This document shows positions 1 to 8,863 of a stretch of DNA of 64,000 nt, piece by piece (the stretch's first letter is position 1; each line of letters opens with the position of its first letter). The stretch is taken from the NCBI GenBank assembly GCA_964593705.1, contig CAZQIV010000009.1, forward strand, positions 18,187 through 82,186, written 5' to 3'. The notes below the pieces were generated by a model. It had not been told where the DNA came from, did not search any database, and saw only the letters and a list, made by a program, of their open reading frames with translations. The position numbers and the translations under genes were made by a program. This DNA comes from SABY01 sp964593705. GTDB taxonomy: Bacteria > Bacteroidota > Bacteroidia > Bacteroidales > 4484-276.

Positions 1-692
1 GTTACCCAGATAAACTTCAGGAGGGGCAGAGAAATACAATTCCATAAAATCCTCGGCAGCAGTAACACATGGATTGATGGGTTCGGCCCACATGCCAATG
101 GTAATCATTCCCTGGAGATAATCAATTGGTGAGGGGTAATAAGTTGGGTGAAGAAGATATTCGTTAATAAAAATACCGGCACCATTCCATGTAAACCATT
201 GTATTGATGAATAATTTTCAGCCCAGGCCATATCAAAGGTGTAGGTTTCTCCCTCGCAAATAGTGGCATCCGGGCCAGCATAATTTGTCGGTGGTGGTTG
301 AATGTTGAGGTTTATGCATGCTGTTGCATTTTCGCAGGGTTCATAAGCATAAGCTGTAAGGCACAGTTGGGCAAAACCGTTTGTGATATCACCCGGTCCC
401 GGGGTGTAGCTTACATTTTCAAAATTATCATCGGCAACCAGCTCGCCGTCTCCCTGGATATCCCATTGATAAGATGCGTAATTCTCAATAATGATATCAT
501 CAAGGTAAACAGTTTCATCGCTACAAATTAAAAAATCGTTACCCAGATAAACTTCAGGAGGGGCAGAGAAATACAATTCCATAAAATCCTCGGCAGCAGT
601 AACACATGGATTGATGGGTTCGGCCCACATGCCAATGGTAATCATTCCCTGGAGATAATCAATTGGTGAGGGGTAATAAGTTGGGTGAAGAA
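1..692 (-). repeat. 537-bp internal coding repeat (179 residues)
   Basis: Bases 1-155 and 538-692 are identical, and similarity continues between them with scattered changes (for example around 235-290 and 772-827). The period of 537 bp equals 179 codons, so these are tandem extracellular modules of the partial protein. The near identity points to recent duplication or gene conversion. Confidence 0.9.
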
Positions 693-2091
693 TACTTTCA
701 TTATCAAAGTCTCCTAAACCATTTAAAATATACCATTGTATATATGAGTAGTTCTCTGCCCAGGCCATATCAAATGTATAGACTTCTCCCTCGCAAATAG
801 TGGCATCCGGGCCTACGTAGTTTGTAGGGCTTTTCTGGAATGTTATTTCCATGCAATCCTCATTATCCAAACATGGTGGAGATGCATAGGCTTCGAGGCA
901 CAGAATTGCATAGCCGTTATCCATATCCATTGGTCCCAAGGTATAAGTTGCATTTAGTAATGTTGCATCATCAAACATTCCATCGCCTTCTGTTGCCCAC
1001 ATAATAGACGTAGCGTTCACTGCTGAGCCATTCAGTTCAACTGAGGTTTCATCGCAAACAGCAATGTTTTCTCCGGCATCAGCAAGAGCATCTTCACAGG
1101 AACAATCGTTTGGGAAAGTGAAGCCGTTATTTTGGGGACTATGTTCAAACCATTCCCAGCCACCACGGTTTATCAGGCAATTTACCACATCACAGGATTC
1201 CTGTCCGAAATAGCAATATTCAATAGACAAATAATTGAGGTTTATTAGTTGGGTACACAATTTCATGTCTAATGGCCCGGTAAAATCGTTCCAGCCAACA
1301 CTAAGGCAAGTCAATTGTGTCATACTGTATAATTCTTCGGGCAGAGTCCCTGAAAAGTTATTACCAGCAATATCAAAAAGCCAAAGGTTAGGCAGGTTAC
1401 CAATGTTTTCCGATATTTCACCCTCTAAGAAATTACCACTAATCTGAATTAATTCCAGATTTGTTAATCCCCAAAGTGGGTCAGGGATTGTTCCGGTAAA
1501 TTGGTTAGCTATCAGGTAAAGATATCGAAGTTCATTCAAATTCCCAATTAGATGAGGGATCGAACCTGAAAAATTGTTCTGCCCAAGATCAAGCGTCCAC
1601 AAATTTTGAAGATTCCAAAGTTGTGGAGGGATTGAGCCAGACAGCTGGTTACCTCTGAAGTTTAGATAGGTCAACATGGATAAATTGCCAATATCGGAGG
1701 GTAATACACCTAAAAGGTTATTAAATTTGATTTTGATGCCAGTGACTCTACCATCAGTAATCGTAATTCCAAACCAATTTTCAACAGGAGTGATTAACCA
1801 GTTGGAATTATTAATCCAGTTGGGTCCATCGGTAGCATTGTACAAGGCTACCAAAGCCAGCGAATCGGTTTGTAAAGAATAAACCATTCCTTCGTAGCCG
1901 GGTTGCTGAAAGCCCTGGGTGAGGAAGTTGGTGCCAACAGGGTATGTTTCACATACCGGTTCGCCCAGGGTCCAGTTTAAGGAAAATGAGGGTTGGGTGA
2001 ATTCATCTGCGGCATTTGTTACAACATGCTGAGCTTTTACAAATACTGACGTAACGACCATTAAGGCTATAAAATGTATTAATTTTTTCAT
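1..2091 (-). CDS. Secreted LRR plus PKD-like repeat protein, C-terminus beyond window
   Basis: The reading frame opens with ATG at 2091 and runs without a stop to base 1 (697 codons seen), so the C-terminal part is cut by the window edge. The N-terminus is a signal peptide (MKKLIHFIALMVVTSVFVKAQ). Residues about 60-270 are plant-type leucine-rich repeats with the L-SGSIP / F-GTIP signature, which usually form a secreted recognition surface. From about residue 325 come Ig/PKD-like modules of 179 residues containing phrases such as ATICEGEVYTF and TYTLGPMD, common in Bacteroidota cell-surface proteins. A T9SS sorting domain would be expected downstream but is not visible. The 36-bp gap to the S74-like gene at 4473 suggests co-transcription. 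Ligand unknown. Confidence 0.85.
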   Translation of the reverse strand, partial: MKKLIHFIALMVVTSVFVKAQHVVTNAADEFTQPSFSLNWTLGEPVCETYPVGTNFLTQGFQQPGYEGMVYSLQTDSLALVALYNATDGPNWINNSNWLITPVENWFGITITDGRVTGIKIKFNNLLGVLPSDIGNLSMLTYLNFRGNQLSGSIPPQLWNLQNLWTLDLGQNNFSGSIPHLIGNLNELRYLYLIANQFTGTIPDPLWGLTNLELIQISGNFLEGEISENIGNLPNLWLFDIAGNNFSGTLPEELYSMTQLTCLSVGWNDFTGPLDMKLCTQLINLNYLSIEYCYFGQESCDVVNCLINRGGWEWFEHSPQNNGFTFPNDCSCEDALADAGENIAVCDETSVELNGSAVNATSIMWATEGDGMFDDATLLNATYTLGPMDMDNGYAILCLEAYASPPCLDNEDCMEITFQKSPTNYVGPDATICEGEVYTFDMAWAENYSYIQWYILNGLGDFDNESILHPTYYPSPIDYLQGMITIGMWAEPINPCVTAAEDFMELYFSAPPEVYLGNDFLICSDETVYLDDIIIENYASYQWDIQGDGELVADDNFENVSYTPGPGDITNGFAQLCLTAYAYEPCENATACINLNIQPPPTNYAGPDATICEGETYTFDMAWAENYSSIQWFTWNGAGIFINEYLLHPTYYPSPIDYLQGMITIGMWAEPINPCVTAAEDFMELYFSAPPEVYLGN

Positions 2092-2127
2092 ATCTGTACA
2101 ATTAATGTTTTACGGTAAATCATAAAC

Positions 2128-4473
2128 TTACTTCTCTAATTCAAGATTTTTTACCCTGTCTTTCAGGTTTTGAATTTCGATGGTTTGTTCTTCAATCATC
2201 TTTTGCTGTTCCTGGATGGCTTTAACTAGGGGAACTACAAACTCGGCATAGCGAAGGCCATATAAATCATTCTCATTGGCCGGTGCATCTATACCGCTAA
2301 AATCATAACCAATTTCATGTGCAATATCTTCAACTTCCTGTGCGATAAATCCTGTTTGTATCATCAATTTTTTCTTATCACTACCTTCTTTATACTTTTC
2401 ATTCTGACTGTCTGGATTTTGAATTCCAAGATAACGATCAATCCCCTCAATATCTAGCTGATATGTAACCGGCCTCAATTTATTAATAAAATCCAGCCCG
2501 GGTACATTTTCATTGGCATTGACCTTAAACCTTTCATCGGATATATTTGTCCAGGAAGCATAACCGCCTATACTATTCACATACGAATTGCCAATCCTAA
2601 CCTGACTACTTGCTGAAACAATAGATTGACGTCCAATTGCTGTGGAGTTAAAGAATTGAGGTCCTGATTCAATTCTTTGTGAAGATGAACCTATAAAAGT
2701 ACAGAAAAAATCACCTGCTGAATTTATTCCGGCTGAGTGACCTATTGCTGTATTATCATATCCTATCCAATTCTCAAAAAATGCCTTATAGCCAACACAT
2801 GTATTTTTGTCACTAGAATGTTCCCCACCATCACCAGCAGTCCACATTGCCTTATAACCAATTGCTACATTCTGTGTAGACAAACTATTATTATAAAGTG
2901 TCTCTGACCCTATAGCTATATTTTCATTTTCAGAAAGATCATCATTTAATCCCGCGTCTTTTCCAATAAATATTGAGTTGCCAATCCCCGATTGACTAAT
3001 CCTTCCTGCAACTTCAAGCATGGATTGAGGATTTGATGTGCCAATACCAACCTTTCCGTCACTGGTTATCGTAAATTTATTTGCACCATTATACAAAACG
3101 CTTAATTTGTTGGCATCACTGGCATCATTGTAAAAGCCCCAGTAATTATCATTCGCCCAGATACCGTCAGTTGATGTTCTGAGGGTTAAAAATGCATCCG
3201 TGCCGGGCTCTGATGTACGTATGGTTAAATCACACCACTCAGGTGCTTCTATTTGTGCGTTACCACCATATACATGAAACATGCGCGAAGGAGTTGATGT
3301 GCCAATCCCAACTTTTCCATCCTGATCGATATACATCCTTTTGGCCCCATTTACCCCGAAATAGAGTTTTTTACCAATGCCACCTATAAATGGTGAAGTT
3401 GAATTATCACCACTGGTATTGTCGCGCAGCCACATATTTACTTCCGGGTCACCCGATTGAAGGGTGAGTAAGCCATTTTCGCTAGGATGGTAAATATGTA
3501 GCTCATCTGTAGGACTGCTTGTTCCAATACCAACTTTCCCATCATCCTGTACCCTCAGCAATTCTTCATCCCCATTATGAACAACACGAAACACTTTCCC
3601 GCTTAAATTATCGTTGTCGTCAATGCTGATCTCAGCATTTCCAAACGAAACAAGGGCAAGTGTATCATCGCTTGAATAGAGGTTACCCACCTTTAGTCTA
3701 CCGTCACTATTTAATCTTACAGTGAAACGGGTTGCTCCGTGAACATCTAGTTTGCTTCCTGGATTGTTGGTCCCTATGCCTAAGTTCCCATCGCTGGTGA
3801 TGGCTAGTTTTGTGGAGTTATTATGCCGGATATTAAATTTATTTCCTTCACTGTCATCGTTTCGAATATCCCAAATATCATCATCAGCATGTAACTCTAG
3901 TACTGGATCTCCTTCCCCGAGAGATTTGATCATAAAATAGCTCCACAATGTATCTTCAAAAGTAAAATTCTGACCCCTAACATGGAACTTTGTAGCGGGG
4001 GAGTCTGTCCCAATCCCTACATTTCCATCATTAAAGTATATATTATCACCTGTTGCCTGCCAGGCTGAACTACCCCCGCTGTTCTTGGCATACAAAGCAT
4101 AAGGCACTGCCATCAACTGGCTGGTGCCGGCAAGCAGGTAGTTGGTGCCCCCGTTGATATCGAAACTGATTTCGAGAAAATAATCATCAGCTCCCCAGTC
4201 GATCGTTGCAAAATCACCGGAAACAACTGAGCCGTTCCCGATTTCAAGATTTGCGAGACCAAACTGGTTGGTGGCGGTTGTGTGGGTTTCGGTGTAAATG
4301 TTTGTACCCGCAGGATTTCCTTGCAGGATGCTCAACTGAAACGAGACAGATTGGTTGGCAATGATTTCGCCACCTCCATCTCTTACTATGGTTTGGTATT
4401 TAAAAGTTGTGGGCTGGCCATAAGTAGCCGCCATCATAAAAAATACTGAAATCGTAAAAATTAATTTTTTCAT
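2128..4473 (-). CDS. Secreted tail-fibre-like protein with C-terminal S74 chaperone domain
   Basis: 781 residues with signal peptide (MKKLIFTISVFFMMAATYG). After an N-terminal domain typical of Bacteroidota secreted proteins (residues 20-130), the body has many GIGT-x-x-P repeats followed by L-x-V/I, the pattern of trimeric beta-helical fibre shafts. From about residue 645 there is an intramolecular chaperone (peptidase S74, endosialidase type) with the SDER-(F)K start that holds the Ser-Asp self-cleavage junction. The last about 35 residues form a coiled coil rich in E/Q/K. In the known family the S74 domain assembles the homotrimer and then cuts itself off. No T9SS domain is seen. It lies upstream of and is probably co-transcribed with the LRR gene at 2091. 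Substrate unknown. Confidence 0.85.
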   Translation of the reverse strand: MKKLIFTISVFFMMAATYGQPTTFKYQTIVRDGGGEIIANQSVSFQLSILQGNPAGTNIYTETHTTATNQFGLANLEIGNGSVVSGDFATIDWGADDYFLEISFDINGGTNYLLAGTSQLMAVPYALYAKNSGGSSAWQATGDNIYFNDGNVGIGTDSPATKFHVRGQNFTFEDTLWSYFMIKSLGEGDPVLELHADDDIWDIRNDDSEGNKFNIRHNNSTKLAITSDGNLGIGTNNPGSKLDVHGATRFTVRLNSDGRLKVGNLYSSDDTLALVSFGNAEISIDDNDNLSGKVFRVVHNGDEELLRVQDDGKVGIGTSSPTDELHIYHPSENGLLTLQSGDPEVNMWLRDNTSGDNSTSPFIGGIGKKLYFGVNGAKRMYIDQDGKVGIGTSTPSRMFHVYGGNAQIEAPEWCDLTIRTSEPGTDAFLTLRTSTDGIWANDNYWGFYNDASDANKLSVLYNGANKFTITSDGKVGIGTSNPQSMLEVAGRISQSGIGNSIFIGKDAGLNDDLSENENIAIGSETLYNNSLSTQNVAIGYKAMWTAGDGGEHSSDKNTCVGYKAFFENWIGYDNTAIGHSAGINSAGDFFCTFIGSSSQRIESGPQFFNSTAIGRQSIVSASSQVRIGNSYVNSIGGYASWTNISDERFKVNANENVPGLDFINKLRPVTYQLDIEGIDRYLGIQNPDSQNEKYKEGSDKKKLMIQTGFIAQEVEDIAHEIGYDFSGIDAPANENDLYGLRYAEFVVPLVKAIQEQQKMIEEQTIEIQNLKDRVKNLELEK

Positions 4474-4489
4474 AACTCCTCCATTGTTT

Positions 4490-4875
4490 ATTAGTTAATC
4501 GTTCATTGTTAATCGTTCATTGTGCCGAAGCGGAGCTTCGAGCATGCACGGGCAAAGCCCGGCATTATTCGTTAATCGTTAATTGTTAATCGTTAATTGT
4601 TATCCGTTATTTGTTAATCGTTAATCGTTAATTGTAATTCGTTAATCGTTGAGCGAAGCTGCCTGCCCCGACCCTTCGGGGAAATCCCGCCTTGGCGGGG
4701 TTAATCGTAATACTGAAGTTAAAAAAATTATCAGAACTCAGATGTGTGATGCCCGCCTTGCCGGCGAGGCAGGTTTGATCTGTGATGTTTCCACCACATC
4801 GTACATCAAAAATATCAGATAGTCTGCTCCGATTCTTCGGAGTCCGATGTTTGATCTATGATGTTCACCGACATC
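4490..4875. repeat. Degenerate GTTAATC-type repeats and short palindromes
   Basis: This non-coding stretch consists of GTTAATCGTTAATTG-like 7-8 bp degenerate repeats (about 4497-4650) followed by short inverted pieces such as CGGGCAAAGCCCG and CGGCGAGGCAGG. The same motifs return at 49500-49910. No ORF with coding character is visible. Confidence 0.7.
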
Positions 4876-5070
4876 TAACCTCTAACCTCTAACCTCTAAC
4901 CTCTAACCTCTAACCTCTAACCTCTAANNNNNNNNNNNNNNNNNNNNNNNNNNNNNNNNNNNNNNNNNNNNNNNNNNNNNNNNNNNNNNNNNNNNNNNNN
5001 NNNNNNNNNNNNNNNNACCTCTAACCTCTAACCTCTAACCTCTAACCTCTAACCTCTAACCTCTAACCTC
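4876..5070. repeat. Telomere-like (CCTCTAA)n tandem array
   Basis: A perfect 7-bp tandem array of CCTCTAA (TTAGAGG on the minus strand) fills 4876-4927 and 5017-5070, at least 15 copies, interrupted by the N gap. True copy number is unknown. It sits between two convergently unrelated minus-strand genes and probably caused the assembly break. Confidence 0.9.
4928..5016. other. Assembly gap (89 N)
   Basis: A run of 89 undetermined bases lies wholly inside the 7-bp array, so both flanks carry the same repeat and the true distance may differ from 89 bp. Confidence 0.99.
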
Positions 5071-5082
5071 AAAATTCTTACA

Positions 5083-5328
5083 TCAAAGAACGTCCTCTTT
5101 TACCCGCCACGCCTTGTATCCTCCGTATATTGCACCGGCCATCAGTAGCAGCAGTGTGCCGTTGCCGAGTGGGGCACCGCCACCGGGCGGCTGATTACCA
5201 GTTTGTCCGTGCTCGCCGGGGGGCGGTGGCGGGTCGCCGTTTTGGCCAAAAACAAAAGCCGGATTATAGCATACAAATACTGCCCAAAGGAGGATCAGCG
5301 AAGCGATATGTTTGAAGCTTGTTTTCAT
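5083..5328 (-). CDS. Small exported protein with Pro/Gly linker and C-terminal sorting-type tail
   Basis: 81 residues: N-terminal signal peptide (to about residue 28, VFG-Q), a low-complexity Pro/Gly/Gln linker (residues 30-55), then PLGNG followed by a hydrophobic helix and the basic end YKAWRVKEDVL. This PxG, transmembrane, basic-residue arrangement resembles small C-terminal protein-sorting tails (PID-CTERM-like) of Bacteroidota. It lies 50 bp downstream of the interrupted GLUG gene, in the same direction. Function unknown; identification as a sorting tail is inference. Confidence 0.6.
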   Translation of the reverse strand: MKTSFKHIASLILLWAVFVCYNPAFVFGQNGDPPPPPGEHGQTGNQPPGGGAPLGNGTLLLLMAGAIYGGYKAWRVKEDVL

Positions 5329-5378
5329 TTTTTAAATCTTTTTTAATGATTATTTAAAAATGCTTGAAAGCAAAAGAA

Positions 5379-8189
5379 TCAGTGGATTAAGATTTTTTTG
5401 CTGAAACTTTGCTGTCCGCTACTTAATCGCACGAGGTAAAACCCCGATGGTACATTCAGGCATAGGTGTGTTTCGCCGTCCAGCCATAAGCTTTTGCCAT
5501 ACACCTGCTGGCCGGTGAGGTTATAAACTGCAATGTTGACGTTTTGCGGTTTGCCGGTTTCAACAATCAGGGTGTTGCCTTGTGTATTCATGTTAATGGA
5601 GGCTTCGTCCGAGGCTTGCCCGATGCCTGTGGTTTTGATAAATTGTATGCTGAACCTTTGGCTGGTTTCATCCTGAACAGCCTGAAAAACATATTCGTTT
5701 ATTTCTTTAAGATTGATTTGTCCACCGGTTTCGGCATCATACAGATAAAGATCGGTTTCGCCGTCGAAGCTGTTGGCATTATCGGCACTGATGGTAAATT
5801 CGCCATCGAAAAATGATTTATAACCAAGTTGCACCGTGGTTTCCCCGGTGATTTCAGGAATCCTGTTTGTCGAAAGTATTTCGTTTTCGGCGGAGTAGGA
5901 AAAGAATTGGGGTGCATTGTACATACCTCCAAAAAACGTCATGTCGAATTTTTGGTCATATTCTGGCGTAGCGCTATCCATCGCCTGTATCCAGGTTTCG
6001 GCATAATAACCACTGCCAGCAAGCCGCAGGGTAAGCAAATCGGGCTTTTGGCTTTTATAATAAGGCGTAGCATCGTGAACCCTGGCTTCGGCAGGTATAG
6101 TAATGCTGTTGTCGGCATCTTCGCTTACCTGGACAAAGAAACCCTAGTTGGCAGGAATATATTCATTGGCACCATCTTGTATAATGTCGGTGTAGGTGCC
6201 TCCCTGGTTCAATATTTTGGCACCGCTACTTACATCGTTCAAATCCCAATTGTCTTCGTCCCAAAGCAGGGCACTTTGAAAGGGATTGCCCAGCAGGTGC
6301 CAGCCATCGCCCATGCCGATAGTTTTAACCAGGTCGATGTGTGTTACATCCGTACAATGAAATATTCCTTCAAAATCTCTGCTTGCATCATCCTGGTAAG
6401 CCACAAGATAGCCTTTCCCGATCATAAAATGCGTGATGTTGTTGGCAGCATCTTTATAATTGAGCCATTGGTAATTTTCTTCATCCCAGGCATACATATC
6501 ATCATAGATGCCCGGTTCAAAATCCGAACCAGCAATTTCAAAGCTTTCTACCGGTGAAGCCAGCAAATGCCAGCCTCCTGCTCCTTTGGATTCGTACCCG
6601 GGGATATATCTTTGCATGGTACCTTCCAACCCTGCCGAGTTGTGGATAAGCGATGCGGTGCCACTTTGGTTCGACCCGATTACAAAGCCTGAAGCACCTG
6701 CCTGATTGTTGAACGTGCCCTCCACATCAAGATTGACTGATGGTGAAATGGTGAGGCTGGTGCCCGGTTCGATGCTAAGGTCAACAACCGTTTGGTTTTG
6801 ATTGATAGCAGGATAATTTGCCAATCCCTCCGGAATATAAACACTTGAACCTAATGGCGGAACTATATTGTCGAGCCAGTTGTCGGCTTCGTTCCAATCG
6901 GTGCTGATTGCTCCGGTCCATTTTGGACAGCCTTCGCTGATAAAGCCCTGCCAGCTTAAAAAGGGATATTGGTTGTTGTGGCTCGAATTGACACCCCAGA
7001 TATACTCTTCACCATTATCGGTTTCGCACTGAAAGTCCCAGCCTGCGTTGATAAAAGTTGCTCTTGATTGCATTTCTGCGGTTGAAATGCCGCTTACGTC
7101 ATAAAAGCCATCTCCCCCGCCAGGATCATTTTCGCAGCCTACAGTTTCGTTATTGTAAAATGAATTCGAAACAATAGCTTCTTCTTCCTCATAAGTTTCT
7201 TCATCAAAGTAATAATAATTCCATCCGGCAAATGCCCCGACAAAATTCTCTCCGCTAACCGAACCTAAGGAATAACAGTTTATGATTTCACAATTATACA
7301 TATCCTCATATTCTTCCCAGAATACACCATTTACACCAACAAAACCACCTACATAATTTTGCCCACTTACATCTCCTTTGCACCATGAGTCGTGAATTGA
7401 TCTTCTATTCCATCCAACAAAACCCCCAACATAATCGGAGTAATCATTATCAATAACATTACCGGTTGAGAAAGATTTATTAATATAACCTTCATTATAC
7501 CCAACAAAGCCTCCTATACTTCCATAACCACTTATGATGCCTGTCGCATAGCATTCAGAGATTTCATTCTCGAACATATTAATACCCACCAGACCGCCCA
7601 ATTCACTATAACCAGTAACTGAGCAGGATGATCCGGATTGAACAATTTTACCCCCTGCCCCTCCGGTGAGTCCTCCGCAATCATTATCACCTATTACAGT
7701 TCCCTCGGTAAAGCAGTTGATTATTTCTCCAGAACTCAATCCAACAAGACCTCCAACATTATCATGTCCTTTTACATACAGGCTTTTTATACTTAGGTTT
7801 GATATTTTCCCATAATAATTGGTAAAGCCAAACAGTCCCATATAATCTTCGTTTTGATTGTTAATAAACAGACCAGTGATTTTTTTACCCTGACCATTAT
7901 AGATTCCTGAAAAAGATTCCGTTTGCCAGGAATTATAATTTCCAATAGGAGTCCAGCCTTTACAATTGTTCCATTGGTTTATTTCCGGTGGAAATGTAAT
8001 ATGCGCAGTTTGTATGTAATGTTTGTCCCAGCGGTCAACACTTTGGCTAACCCAGTAAAGATTTTGCCAGGTAGCAATTTGATAAGGATTAATCGTGCTG
8101 CCATTACCAACCGCAGGGGCAATGGCGGTTTGTGAATTAACTGCTGTGATCCAAAACAGAACAGCAAAAAGAATTGTAAATGTCTTCAT
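5379..8189 (-). pseudogene. GLUG-repeat T9SS surface protein interrupted by an in-frame TAG
   Basis: One continuous reading frame of 936 codons starts at ATG 8189 and ends at 5379, broken by a single TAG at 6144-6146 (codon 682). Reading continues in the same frame on both sides: EYIPAN-stop-GFFVQVSED. Homologous Bacteroidota proteins typically read P-x-x-QGFFV here, so a CAG-to-TAG change is the simplest cause. Domains: signal peptide (1-19), GLUG repeats (about 110-370, with repeated GGLVG and GGFVG), a T9SS-cargo middle region with LLGNPFQSALLWD, and a C-terminal type A sorting domain (TLIVETGKPQNVNIAVYNL to FSKKILIH). GLUG repeats occur in adhesin-like proteins. The gene is preceded by a LytTR-type promoter (8236-8325). 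It may be a pseudogene, a phase variant or a sequencing error. Confidence 0.85.
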
Positions 8190-8235
8190 AGTTTTTTTCG
8201 ATTATTTGATGAACAATAAATTATGTTTATGCTGA

Positions 8236-8325
8236 TAAAATTACAACATCGCAAAGGCAAAATGTTGACAGATGTGTGAACGCCGGGGATAAATTTGTGA
8301 ACGCCGGGGATAAATGTATGAACGC
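8236..8325 (-). promoter_or_regulatory. LytTR-type operator and promoter of the GLUG gene
   Basis: On the plus strand TGAACGCCGGGG begins at 8277 and 8298 and a variant TGAACGCATG at 8319, spacing exactly 21 bp. Read in gene direction each is xxCGTTCAY, close to the LytTR half-site consensus [TA][AC][CA]GTTN[AG][TC]. A -7-like box TAATTTTA (plus strand 8236-8243) lies 34 bp from the first repeat. The same layout precedes three other genes in this window. Confidence 0.75.
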
Positions 8326-8340
8326 ATGAAAAAATTGTTA

Positions 8341-8863
8341 TTTATCATTCGTTATTTGTTGTTCGTCAATCTGACATCAAAAAATATAGGATAGCCTGCT
8401 CCGACCCTTTGGAGGCCGAATGCCTGCCCCGTTTTTTCGGGGTATGATGCCCGCCTTGTCGGCGAGGCAGGTTTGATCTTTGATTTTCACTCCACATCTA
8501 AAATCTAAAATCTTACATTTGATTTCTGACATCAATAAAATATCAGATAGCCTGCTCCGATTCTTCGGAGTCCGATGTATGATGTTTGATATTTCCCCAC
8601 ATCTTAAATCTGACATCTTACATCATATATCAAAAAATATTAGTTGTCCGATGTATGATCTTTGATCTGTGATATTCACTCCACATCTAATATCTGATTT
8701 CTCCTATCTCACTGCCGGGCTTTGCCCGTGCATCCTCGAAAAATTACGAAAATTGAAAATTTTCTATTTTTCGGGACTCTCACCTCTCGCTTCCCGCCCG
8801 CCGCCTCCACCCGCGAAAGCAGATGGAGGGTCTTGGAACGGGTTTAGCCTGGAGAAGTGTAGG
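8341..8863. repeat. Intergenic repeats (ACATCTAA/CCGATG words, GAAAATTTTC palindrome)
   Basis: Upstream of the GLUG promoter the DNA is non-coding and built of words such as GATGTTTGAT, CATCTAAAATCT and CTCCGATTCTTCGGAG. Near 8740-8782 there is a copy of the inverted repeat whose halves read CTCGAAAAATTACGAAAA and TTTTCTATTTTTCGGG, also found at 45.0, 49.6, 49.8, 50.9 and 54.1 kb. Confidence 0.65.

Noticed and set aside
4876..5070. A real linear-chromosome telomere
   Set aside because: The array is internal, flanked on both sides by coding DNA read in the same direction, and lacks end-associated genes.
5829..6557. A 242-codon plus-strand frame
   Set aside because: Antisense shadow across the interrupted GLUG gene; composition is not protein-like.
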